DNA from: Lacibacter sp. H375
GTDB lineage: Bacteria > Bacteroidota > Bacteroidia > Chitinophagales > Chitinophagaceae
Direction: 5' to 3'
DNA length: 64,000 nucleotides
NCBI RefSeq assembly: GCF_037892425.1
Contig: NZ_JBBKTT010000001.1
Coordinates: 3,906,001 to 3,970,000, forward strand
Positions 1 to 8,360 of the stretch are shown piece by piece. The notes under the pieces are model-generated. The model did not search any database. It saw nothing but the letters and a program-made list of their open reading frames with translations, and was not told where the DNA came from. The stretch's first letter is position 1. Each line of letters begins with the position of its first letter. A program made the translations under genes and the position numbers.

Positions 1-1431
1 CAACGGTCTTATATTGATGCATTTGCAGCTAATTTAACAGCATCACTTCCGTTCAGAAGTATGGGTGTTGCCGGACGTGGTACTTATTCTTTCCATGATA
101 AATACTTTGCTGAAGTAAACTTTGGTTACAACGGTTCAGAAAACTTTGCACCCGAAAAACGTTTCGGTTTCTTCCCTTCAATTGGTGTGGGTTGGGTTTT
201 ATCAAGAGAAAAATTCTTTGAGCCATTAGAAGGCGTATTTCAATTCTTTAAACTTCGCTACTCAGATGGTTTAGTTGGTTCGGGTGCTGGTGGTCGTCGT
301 TTTGGTTTCTTAACCATTGTAACAGACGGTGCAGCCGGTTACACATGGGGTAATGGTACAAGCAACCAGGGTAGTGGTGGCGGTGTGCAGATACAGGATT
401 ATGGAGCACCGGTACAATGGTCGAAGTCACGCAAGCAGGATCTTGGTATCGAATTCAAAACACTTGATTCAAGATTATCAATCATTCTCGATTTCTTTAA
501 AGAACACAGAACAGGTGTGTTTCTTCAACGAGCAAGCCTTCCTTCTTATGTTGGTTTGAATAATAATCCGTTTGGTAACCTTGGTGTAATCAACAACGCA
601 GGTTTTGATGCAACAGTTGAAACAACGCCATTCTATTGGGGACAAACCAAATGGGATTTCAGAGGAACGGTTACATATAACCGTGATATGATCATTGAAA
701 ATGATCAGCCAACTCAACCTTATCCTTATATGGAAAGACGAGGTTACAATGCGCTTTCAACTTATGGTTATACAGCGCTTGGACTTTTTGCTGATCAACG
801 TGAAATTGATAACGCAGCTGATCAAAGTCCATTAGGCGGTAAACCAAGACCAGGCGATATCCGTTACAAAGATCTCAACAGCGATGGTTTGATCAACAAC
901 CTCGACATCAGTCGTATTGGTAATGGTGATGTTCCAAACTTTATCTATGGTTTTGGTTTCAACGTTGAATTTAAACGTTTCTATTTGGGTGCATTCTTCC
1001 AGGGCGTTAATGGCGCTGATCGTTTGTTGAGTGGTGACGGTATCATTCCATTTAATAACAGCACCGGTCCTGAACGCAGCAACTTACACACGATCGCTGA
1101 AAGCAGATGGACAGAAGCAAATCCTGATCCTAATGCATTCTATCCACGTCTTGCATATGGTAATGCAGCAAACAGAAATAATGCAGTTGCAAGTACATGG
1201 TGGGTAAAAGATATTTCATTCCTCCGTTTAAAAAGTCTTGCATTTGGTTACAACTTACCTGATAAATGGGTGAAGAAAATTGGCTTCAGAACTGCACAGG
1301 TTTACGGACAAGGTTTCAATCTTATTTACTGGAGCAAATTCAAGTTGTGGGATCCTGAACTCAACACTACAAATGGTGCGATCTATCCCAACACCAGAAA
1401 CTTCTCTTTAGGTATTGAGTTTACCTTATAA
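1..1431 (+). CDS. SusC/RagA-family TonB-dependent outer-membrane receptor, C-terminal part
   Basis: The reading frame is open from base 1, so the gene starts before the window and about 476 C-terminal residues are visible. The sequence is the barrel half of a SusC/RagA receptor: alternating aromatic-rich strands, a late motif of the type DINSDGLINNLD-RIGNGDVPNF typical of SusC extracellular loops, and a terminal phenylalanine-rich strand ending in IEFTL. The family imports glycan oligomers through the outer membrane with energy from TonB. It is followed 17 bp later by a SusD gene, the standard pairing. The plug, TonB box and signal peptide are outside the window, so substrate cannot be judged from this part alone; the downstream GH92 genes suggest mannosides. 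Confidence 0.95.
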   Translation, partial: QRSYIDAFAANLTASLPFRSMGVAGRGTYSFHDKYFAEVNFGYNGSENFAPEKRFGFFPSIGVGWVLSREKFFEPLEGVFQFFKLRYSDGLVGSGAGGRRFGFLTIVTDGAAGYTWGNGTSNQGSGGGVQIQDYGAPVQWSKSRKQDLGIEFKTLDSRLSIILDFFKEHRTGVFLQRASLPSYVGLNNNPFGNLGVINNAGFDATVETTPFYWGQTKWDFRGTVTYNRDMIIENDQPTQPYPYMERRGYNALSTYGYTALGLFADQREIDNAADQSPLGGKPRPGDIRYKDLNSDGLINNLDISRIGNGDVPNFIYGFGFNVEFKRFYLGAFFQGVNGADRLLSGDGIIPFNNSTGPERSNLHTIAESRWTEANPDPNAFYPRLAYGNAANRNNAVASTWWVKDISFLRLKSLAFGYNLPDKWVKKIGFRTAQVYGQGFNLIYWSKFKLWDPELNTTNGAIYPNTRNFSLGIEFTL

Positions 1432-1448
1432 ACAACAAACGAACGAAA

Positions 1449-3251
1449 ATGAAAAAAATACTTTCTATATCTCTGATCATGGCCCTTTTTTCACTCGGGT
1501 CATGCAAAAAATACCTGGATACAGTACCGGATAACATCCTCACCATTGACGATGTGTTTAAAACACGTACCAATGTGATCCGCTATATCGGTAATATTTA
1601 CCAGGCTATGCCAAACGAATTCAATCAACGTTTCTCCGGATCTGAAAATTCAGGTAACTGGACGGGCGCATCTGATGAAGGCAAATACACATGGGATTTC
1701 AACTACAGTACCAATATCAATAAGAGCGCATGGGCCAATACCGATGGCAGCATTGCAACTTATTGGGACAACTATTACAGGGCTATCCGTAATTCAACAG
1801 ATTTTATTCAGCGTATTGATGCTGCTACACCAGAGATCAGTGCCGCTGAAAAAACGATACTGAAAGGTGAAGCAAGAGCATTAAGAGCATTTTACTATTA
1901 TCAATTGTTACGCATCTATGGCCCTGTTGTTATTTTGGGTGAAGACCTGATTCCTGTAGCAGCAACACCTGATGAAGTAAACCGTCCACGTTCAACATTT
2001 GATGAGTGCATCAACTTTGTAGTTGATCAGCTTGATAAAGCTTATACTGAACTGCCGGTTAATTCCGCAGTTGCAGGTAAGTTTACAAAAGGCGTAGTAA
2101 AAGCATACAAAGTGCAGGCGTTGATGTTATCGGCAAGTCCCCTCTTCAACGGCAATACTGATTATGCCACTTTGAAAAATGATGATGGTAAAAATCTCAT
2201 CAACCAAACATACGATGCAAGCAAATGGGCAAAAGCAGCAACTGCGGCAAAAGAATTTCTCAATGAATTTGCTCCCGGTACGTATGATCTGTTCAGAGTA
2301 ACTGATGCAAATCCATTTAAAGCAGCCTACTTGTCAACTCGTGATGTCATCATGCAGAGCTGGAACAAAGAATGGATCTTTGGACGTTCTAACTCAGGTT
2401 ATGGTCTGCTCCGTTACGATCGTACACCATTCCATGCAGGTTATGCAAGCCAGCGTGGTGCAGGCGCTAACGGTGCCACGCAGGCACAGGTAGACGCTTA
2501 CTTCATGGCAAATGGCAAACCAATTACCGATCCAACTTCAGGTTATACAGCAACTGGTTTCAGCAGTTTCCAGGCACCATATGATAACACAACACGTTCA
2601 ACATTTAATCAATGGGTAAACCGTGAGCCTCGTTTTTATGTAGGCATTACTTATACCAATAGTGTTTGGTTATATCCTGATCAGAATACAGGTAACCTCA
2701 TTGTTACCAATATGGAATTTTCAGGTAATTCAGGTCTCGCACAAAGTACATCAGATGTTACACCAACCGGTTATATCATACGTAAAGGTGTTGCCAATAC
2801 TGATGATGCAAGAGGTAATTTGTATTTACGTCTCGGACAAATTTATCTTGATTATGCTGAAGCATTGAATGAATCAAATCCTGCTGATGCTGACATTTTA
2901 AAGTATCTCAACTTCATTCGTGAACGTGCAGGTGTTGCGCAATATGGTGCGGGTGTTAATCCATTACCCGTTCCTGCATCACAAGTCGAAATGCGTGCAG
3001 CTATCCGTGCAGAAAGAAGGGTAGAGCTTGCGTTTGAAAACGTTCGCTATTTCGAAACAAGAAGATGGAAGATTGCTGAACAAACAGATGCCGGTCCTTT
3101 TTATGGCATGGACAGAACAAAGAACGGTTCAGCTTTCTACACAAAAACGTTGCTTGAAACAAGAACTTTCCGTAAGAGAGATTACTTATTCCCAATCCCT
3201 GCAAATGAAGTGTTGCGTAATCCGCTCATTAAACAAAATACAGGTTGGTAA
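1449..3251 (+). CDS. SusD/RagB-family nutrient-binding outer-membrane lipoprotein
   Basis: This is a 600-residue lipoprotein with a signal peptide ending in a lipobox (LGSC, Cys19), followed by KKYLDTVPD, the usual start of mature SusD proteins. The middle holds the TPR-like helices (KGEARALRAFYYYQLLRIYG) and the C-terminus has the RagB/SusD signature with AIRAERRVELAFEN and FETRRWK. The family caps the SusC barrel at the cell surface and binds the glycan. It directly follows a SusC gene and is probably in the same operon. Length is within the normal range. The specific ligand is not readable from sequence. Confidence 0.95.
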   Translation: MKKILSISLIMALFSLGSCKKYLDTVPDNILTIDDVFKTRTNVIRYIGNIYQAMPNEFNQRFSGSENSGNWTGASDEGKYTWDFNYSTNINKSAWANTDGSIATYWDNYYRAIRNSTDFIQRIDAATPEISAAEKTILKGEARALRAFYYYQLLRIYGPVVILGEDLIPVAATPDEVNRPRSTFDECINFVVDQLDKAYTELPVNSAVAGKFTKGVVKAYKVQALMLSASPLFNGNTDYATLKNDDGKNLINQTYDASKWAKAATAAKEFLNEFAPGTYDLFRVTDANPFKAAYLSTRDVIMQSWNKEWIFGRSNSGYGLLRYDRTPFHAGYASQRGAGANGATQAQVDAYFMANGKPITDPTSGYTATGFSSFQAPYDNTTRSTFNQWVNREPRFYVGITYTNSVWLYPDQNTGNLIVTNMEFSGNSGLAQSTSDVTPTGYIIRKGVANTDDARGNLYLRLGQIYLDYAEALNESNPADADILKYLNFIRERAGVAQYGAGVNPLPVPASQVEMRAAIRAERRVELAFENVRYFETRRWKIAEQTDAGPFYGMDRTKNGSAFYTKTLLETRTFRKRDYLFPIPANEVLRNPLIKQNTGW

Positions 3252-3283
3252 TTCATTCAATTCATCATCTCATATACATTAAG

Positions 3284-4252
3284 ATGCAAAAAAATAATTT
3301 CAATAAATTCATAGGTATATTGCTGTTAACAACAGCAATAGCATCCTGCAATAAGCCGGAAGAAGTTAAATTGGCAAATGAAGGTTCGGTTTATATGCCG
3401 CAGGCTGTTGGTACAAGAGCAAAGACCGATCTGTTGTTTACATCAACTAATACAAAACAAGAACTGGTATTTGGCGCAGCCTATGGTGGCGTGAAGGTGG
3501 CCGGAACTCCAAACAATGTTTCATTTATTGTAGATGCTGCAAAAGTGGCGGCTTACAATACAGCAAACGGAACGAACTATACACTATTACCTGCATCGAG
3601 TTACGAGCTGCCGAACTTAAATGCTGTTATACCAGCAGGTTCAACCAGTTCAAATCCATTGACATTAACAGTTAAAACAAATACTGTTACGCCGGGTGTC
3701 CGGTATATGTTACCCATTACACTTTCGAGTGTATCAAGCGGCGAAATTGTATCAACCTTACAAACTACGTATTTCCGGTTCGATACATTGTTGAAAAAAT
3801 CCATTGACGTTACCGGGCTCAGTACTTTAACGGTAAGTAATGAAAATAACGGCGGTCCTGACAATGGCGAAGGCTCTCCAAAGTTGGTTGATAATGATGT
3901 CAATTCAAAGTACCTGTTTCAGACATGGTCAACCGCATTGGCTACTAACGGTGGCGCATGGTTTAAGTTACAATTTGCAACTCCAATTAAAGTGGAAGCC
4001 TATACGCTCACTTCGGCGAATGATGCGGCAACACGTGATCTTAGAGACTGGAAATTGCAAGGTTCTAACGACAATACTACGTGGGTTGACCTTGATACGA
4101 GAGCAGGTGAAATGTTCCCAAGTCGCTATTTAACCAGGCGGTTTGAAGTGGCAGCTCCACAAACATTCACTTACTACAGAATATTTATGACTGCAAACAA
4201 TGGCAGCTCACTTGTGCAAATAGGAGAGTGGCGTGTGATCAGGTATGAATAA
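3284..4252 (+). CDS. DUF1735 plus F5/8C (discoidin-like) surface lipoprotein, probable glycan-binding protein
   Basis: I place the start at the ATG at 3284, because it gives a good lipoprotein signal (TAIASC, Cys22); the open frame begins upstream at 3245. The 322-residue product has a DUF1735/BT_3987-type N-terminal domain at about residues 30-165 (VYMPQA, then YNTANGTNYTLLPASSY, ending in the TTYFRFD strand) and a coagulation factor 5/8 type C-like domain at about 175-320 (LVDNDVNSKYLFQTW, WKLQGSNDNTTWVDL). DUF1735 domains commonly sit at the N-terminus of PUL surface proteins. By position behind SusD it is likely a surface glycan-binding protein. A strong hairpin terminator follows at 4259. 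Confidence 0.85.
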   Translation: MQKNNFNKFIGILLLTTAIASCNKPEEVKLANEGSVYMPQAVGTRAKTDLLFTSTNTKQELVFGAAYGGVKVAGTPNNVSFIVDAAKVAAYNTANGTNYTLLPASSYELPNLNAVIPAGSTSSNPLTLTVKTNTVTPGVRYMLPITLSSVSSGEIVSTLQTTYFRFDTLLKKSIDVTGLSTLTVSNENNGGPDNGEGSPKLVDNDVNSKYLFQTWSTALATNGGAWFKLQFATPIKVEAYTLTSANDAATRDLRDWKLQGSNDNTTWVDLDTRAGEMFPSRYLTRRFEVAAPQTFTYYRIFMTANNGSSLVQIGEWRVIRYE

Positions 4253-4258
4253 GCATTG

Positions 4259-4300
4259 GAACTGCAGCAGTTGATTATGAAATTGCTGCAGTTCTTTTAT
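4259..4300 (+). terminator. Hairpin terminator after the SusC/SusD/DUF1735 group
   Basis: GAACTGCAGCA at 4259-4269 pairs perfectly with TGCTGCAGTTC at 4284-4294 (11-bp stem, 14-nt loop), followed by TTTTAT. It begins 6 bp after the stop of the DUF1735 lipoprotein. It may end the binding/import transcript, or allow partial read-through to the enzyme genes downstream. Confidence 0.8.
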
Positions 4301-4371
4301 GAAATAATGCAGCATGATTTTGTATCAATAAAACCAACTGCACGGAAAGGTTCAGGCAAACAAACGAAACA

Positions 4372-5310
4372 ATGAAAAGGAATATGTTCACAAGTGGATT
4401 GATCATGGCTTTATCAGCAGTTGGTTTATTGGTATCTGGTTGTAAAAAGAAACAAACAGGCGACACAACACCTCCGCCCGTTATTAATTATGATGTGCCG
4501 CCATCTACCTGGCAGGAACATTGGTTCGATCATGCACAACTTGTTTCAAGAGTGCATTATGATTCTTCTATTGTTGTATATTTTGATAATGATGTGCAGA
4601 AAAGTATTACATGGCCAAACAGTTTTGTAAAAGAAGTGTGGCAGTACACACGTAAAACCTATGGTTACGAATTTGGAACCGACAAAAGACTGTATGCCAT
4701 TTTTCATGCTGGTAAATATAGCGGCGGTCACCCGGGTTATTATTACAGCAACCGCCACGATAACAGAAATGTAATTGATTGCGGTTCCTCAGGCCTCACT
4801 GCATGGACTACAGGCACGGGTAACGATCTTGATCTTGTTACACACGAAGTAGGACATGTGGTAGAGAGTGCAAACAACAACGCAAAAGGTTCGCCCGCAT
4901 TTGCTATCTGGAAAGACAGTAAGTGGATGGAGATTTATATATACGATGTGTACAAAGGTTTAGGCCGCACGACTGATGCCGATCGTTGGTATAATTTAAT
5001 GATGGGTACAACTGATAATTTTCCACGCAGCAACACGCAATGGTTTAAAGATTGGTTTTACCCCATCTATAACCAGTATGGAAAAAGTGAAGTCCTCAAT
5101 AAATTTTTCAAGTTACTGGCAGCTAATTTTCCAAAGGACGGCAACAGGCAATACACAAGAGATTTAAACTGGGGTGAGTTTATTCATTTCTGGAGCGGGG
5201 CAGCAGGAACTAATTTAAAGCCCTTGGCTACAACAGCATTTGGCTGGCCGGCAGAATGGGAAACGCAGTTTAACAAAGCAAAAACCGATTTTCCGTCTGT
5301 AACATATTGA
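4372..5310 (+). CDS. PUL-associated lipoprotein with an HExxH metallopeptidase-like motif
   Basis: This 312-residue protein has a lipoprotein signal (VSGC, Cys24) and a proline/threonine linker. The body contains DLVTHEVGHVVES, with His158-Glu159-x-x-His162 forming the zinc-binding motif of gluzincin peptidases. A glutamate in SKWMEIY some 25 residues later could be the third ligand, but this is not certain. I do not recognise a named family with confidence. It resembles the arrangement of basic-secretory-protein peptidases, such as the domain fused to the next gene, but lacks their PGWxxEGIADY signature. It sits between the SusCD lipoproteins and the GH92 genes, suggesting attack on or binding of glycoproteins. 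It could instead be a catalytically inactive binding protein. Confidence 0.7.
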   Translation: MKRNMFTSGLIMALSAVGLLVSGCKKKQTGDTTPPPVINYDVPPSTWQEHWFDHAQLVSRVHYDSSIVVYFDNDVQKSITWPNSFVKEVWQYTRKTYGYEFGTDKRLYAIFHAGKYSGGHPGYYYSNRHDNRNVIDCGSSGLTAWTTGTGNDLDLVTHEVGHVVESANNNAKGSPAFAIWKDSKWMEIYIYDVYKGLGRTTDADRWYNLMMGTTDNFPRSNTQWFKDWFYPIYNQYGKSEVLNKFFKLLAANFPKDGNRQYTRDLNWGEFIHFWSGAAGTNLKPLATTAFGWPAEWETQFNKAKTDFPSVTY

Positions 5311-5389
5311 ATACATTCTGGTAACAATCGATACATATCTTCTGGAAAATAATCTTACTTCGCAATTCAAATAAAGGATCATAAATCAC

Positions 5390-8359
5390 ATGATTAAAAG
5401 AAAAGTAATGATAGTGGCATTGGCCCTTTCATGTGCAGCAGCAGTATCGGCACAGGTAAAAGACCTTGTGCAGTATGTAAATCCGTTAATGGGTACATTA
5501 TCGAAACCCGATCTTTCAAATGGTAATACGTATCCTGCCATTGGTACACCGTGGCCGATGAATATGTGGACGCCGCAAACAGGCGACAACGGTAACGGAT
5601 GGCAATACACGTACACGGCCGATAAGATCCGTGGTTTCAAACAAACACATCAGCCATCGCCATGGATGAATGATTATGGTGTGTTCTCGATCATGCCTGT
5701 ATCAAAGAAATCAGTATTTAAACAGGAAGAACGTGCTAGTTGGTTTACACACAAAACCGAAGTGGCGCAACCGCATTATTACAGTGTGTACCTGGCCGAT
5801 CATCATATTACAACAGAACTTACACCAACTGAACGTGCAGCAATTTTCCGCATCACGTATCATTCAACAGATAGTGCGTTTGTAGTGGTGGATGCATTCC
5901 GCAGAGGTAGTTATATCAAGATCATTCCCGAAGAGAATAAGATTGTTGGTTACAGCACCTATCATGCAAGAGGGCGATTGAAAAACTTTGCCAACTATTT
6001 TGTACTGCAGTTCAACACTCCATTTACATTTAAAAAAGTATGGTCGAAAGATAAGTATGTGGATGGACTGGAAGTAAAAGCCGATACAACAGGTGCAGTA
6101 ATTGGCTTTAACATTACAAAAGCAAATCAACAGGTGATCGTTAAAACATCTTCATCATTCATCAGCATTGAACAGGCCGAACTGAATCTGAAAAATGAAG
6201 TGGGCAGCAAAAACTTTGATGTTGTAAAAGCAGAAACACAAAAATACTGGAACACAGTTTTGTCGAAGATCCAGGTTGAAGGTGCTACAGAAGAACAATT
6301 GAAAACTTTTTATTCCTGTTACTACCGTGCAGTGATGTTTCCGAATAAACTTTACGAAAAAAATGCTGCAGGCGAAATTGTGCATTACAGTCCGTACAAT
6401 GGAAAAACAGAAAAAGGGTATCTCTATGGCGGTACAGGTTTTTGGGATACGTTCCGTGCATTGTATCCTTTCCTGAATTTGGTTTATCCTTCTGTCAATA
6501 AAGAAATGCAGGAAGGTTTGCTGAATGCTTATAAAGAAGGCGGCTTTCTTCCTGAGTGGAGCAGCCCTGGTTTTGCAGATATTATGGTGGGTAATAACTC
6601 TGCTTCTGTTGTAGCAGATGCATATTTGAAAAGTGCGAAGATCACTGAAATTAATAAGCTCTATGAAGGGTTGCTGAATGGGGCAAATAACGAAGGGCCG
6701 ATGCATGCTGTTGGTCGTTATGGAGTGAAGTACTACAATGCCTTGGGTTATGTGCCCTACAATGTAAAGATCAACGAGAATGTTGCACGTACATTGGAAT
6801 ATGCGTATGATGATTTCACCATTTTCAAACTGGCACAGAAGTTAGGCCGTCCTGCATCTGAAATTGAATTGTATGCACATCGTTCGCTCAACTATAGAAA
6901 TGTATTTGATAAAGAACGTAAACTGATGCGTGGCAAAAATGCACAAGGAGATTTTCAGGCACCATTCAATCCATTAAAATGGGGTGATGCGTTTACTGAA
7001 GGTAACAGCTGGCATTATACCTGGAGTGTGTTCCATGATATTGATAACCTGGCAAACCTGATGGGTGGACGTAAACAGTTTGCTAACATGCTCGATTCTG
7101 TTTTTGCTTTGCCTCCAATTTTTGACGATAGTTATTATGGCGGCACTATTCATGAAATACGTGAAATGCAGATCGCAAACATGGGACAATATGCACATGG
7201 TAATCAACCTATACAACACATGATTTATCTCTACAACTATGCAGGAGAATCGTACAAAACACAATACTGGGTACGTGAAGCAATGAACCGTTTATACAAA
7301 CCAACACCTGACGGTTATTGTGGTGATGAAGACAACGGACAAACATCTGCCTGGTATATTTTCTCGGCAATGGGTTTTTATCCGGTATGCCCGGGAAGTG
7401 ATCAGTATGTAATAGGTGCGCCTTTGTTTAAGAAAGTAACATTAACGCTGGAAGACGGAAAGAAATTTGTGATCAATGCGCCGGCCAACAGTGCAACCAA
7501 CCGTTATGTAAAAGCACAAACATTAAACGGTGCAGCTTACAGTAAAACATGGCTTTCTTACACTGATGTAATTAAAGGCGGTACGTTTGCTTTAAACATG
7601 AGCAATACTCCTGATAAAGCAAGAGTAACCAAAGAATCAGATCTGCCTTATTCATTCTCGAAAGATGAAAAAGCATTGTACGATAAGGTAAAAGGCATTC
7701 AGCCTCCGGGTTTATCAACCATCACTTTGCCTGCAAAGCCTGATACGATTACAAAGAATGGTTTAACGCTTTACATGATCGATGAAGAAAGCAGTTTAAC
7801 GAAAGAGTTTAAGCAAAGGATGATCGATGCATTTTTTGTGCAATATCCCAAGTTGATACAGAAGTACAATCTCAATGCAAAGAAGACGATCAATTTTGTG
7901 ATCGATCCAAAATATGATGGAGTAGCAGTAACAACGGCTGACAATCGTATTGTTTACAATCCTGCATGGTTTCATAAAAACCCGGAAGATATTGATGTGG
8001 TAACACACGAGCTGATGCATGTAACACAGGCATACAAGTTCAACAATGTGCCGGGCTGGGTTACAGAAGGTATTGCTGATTATGTGCGTGCAACAGAAGG
8101 CATTAACAATGTAAAAGGTAAATGGGCAATGCCTGAATTGCAGACGACACATAGTTATAAAAGTGCCTATCGTATCACTGCACGTTTCCTGTTATGGATC
8201 ACTCAGAAATACCAAAAAGATTTTGTGGTGAAGCTGGATGATGCAGCTCGTACCAACAAATACTCAGCTGAGTTCTGGAAAATAAACACCGGTAAAACAG
8301 TGGATGAATTGTGGACGGAGTACAGTGCAAGTCCAGGCGTAGAGATTACTTACAATTAG
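5390..8359 (+). CDS. GH92 alpha-mannosidase fused to a basic-secretory-protein (BSP) metallopeptidase-like domain
   Basis: This 989-residue secreted protein has a signal peptide ending near AVSAQ. Residues about 25-750 are a complete GH92 exo-alpha-mannosidase: GTGFWDTFRALYPF, the EGNSW motif with Glu537 as probable general acid, and GDEDNGQTSAWYIFSAMGF with Asp646 and Asp648, the positions of the catalytic base region. GH92 enzymes are calcium-dependent inverting alpha-mannosidases. After a linker, residues about 780-985 match the plant/bacterial BSP family: THELMHVTQ (His873-Glu874-His877) and PGWVTEGIADYVR with Glu893 as the likely third zinc ligand. A usual GH92 has about 750 residues, so the tail is a true extra domain in one continuous frame. 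The next GH92 gene starts one base after its stop. Joint cleavage of glycan and protein is an inference. Confidence 0.92.
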   Translation: MIKRKVMIVALALSCAAAVSAQVKDLVQYVNPLMGTLSKPDLSNGNTYPAIGTPWPMNMWTPQTGDNGNGWQYTYTADKIRGFKQTHQPSPWMNDYGVFSIMPVSKKSVFKQEERASWFTHKTEVAQPHYYSVYLADHHITTELTPTERAAIFRITYHSTDSAFVVVDAFRRGSYIKIIPEENKIVGYSTYHARGRLKNFANYFVLQFNTPFTFKKVWSKDKYVDGLEVKADTTGAVIGFNITKANQQVIVKTSSSFISIEQAELNLKNEVGSKNFDVVKAETQKYWNTVLSKIQVEGATEEQLKTFYSCYYRAVMFPNKLYEKNAAGEIVHYSPYNGKTEKGYLYGGTGFWDTFRALYPFLNLVYPSVNKEMQEGLLNAYKEGGFLPEWSSPGFADIMVGNNSASVVADAYLKSAKITEINKLYEGLLNGANNEGPMHAVGRYGVKYYNALGYVPYNVKINENVARTLEYAYDDFTIFKLAQKLGRPASEIELYAHRSLNYRNVFDKERKLMRGKNAQGDFQAPFNPLKWGDAFTEGNSWHYTWSVFHDIDNLANLMGGRKQFANMLDSVFALPPIFDDSYYGGTIHEIREMQIANMGQYAHGNQPIQHMIYLYNYAGESYKTQYWVREAMNRLYKPTPDGYCGDEDNGQTSAWYIFSAMGFYPVCPGSDQYVIGAPLFKKVTLTLEDGKKFVINAPANSATNRYVKAQTLNGAAYSKTWLSYTDVIKGGTFALNMSNTPDKARVTKESDLPYSFSKDEKALYDKVKGIQPPGLSTITLPAKPDTITKNGLTLYMIDEESSLTKEFKQRMIDAFFVQYPKLIQKYNLNAKKTINFVIDPKYDGVAVTTADNRIVYNPAWFHKNPEDIDVVTHELMHVTQAYKFNNVPGWVTEGIADYVRATEGINNVKGKWAMPELQTTHSYKSAYRITARFLLWITQKYQKDFVVKLDDAARTNKYSAEFWKINTGKTVDELWTEYSASPGVEITYN

Positions 8360-8360
8360 A

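Noticed and set aside
6155-6706. A 183-codon minus-strand open frame inside the GH92-BSP gene
   Set aside because: It lies wholly within a secure gene and its Cys/Phe-rich translation resembles an antisense shadow with no signal or motif.
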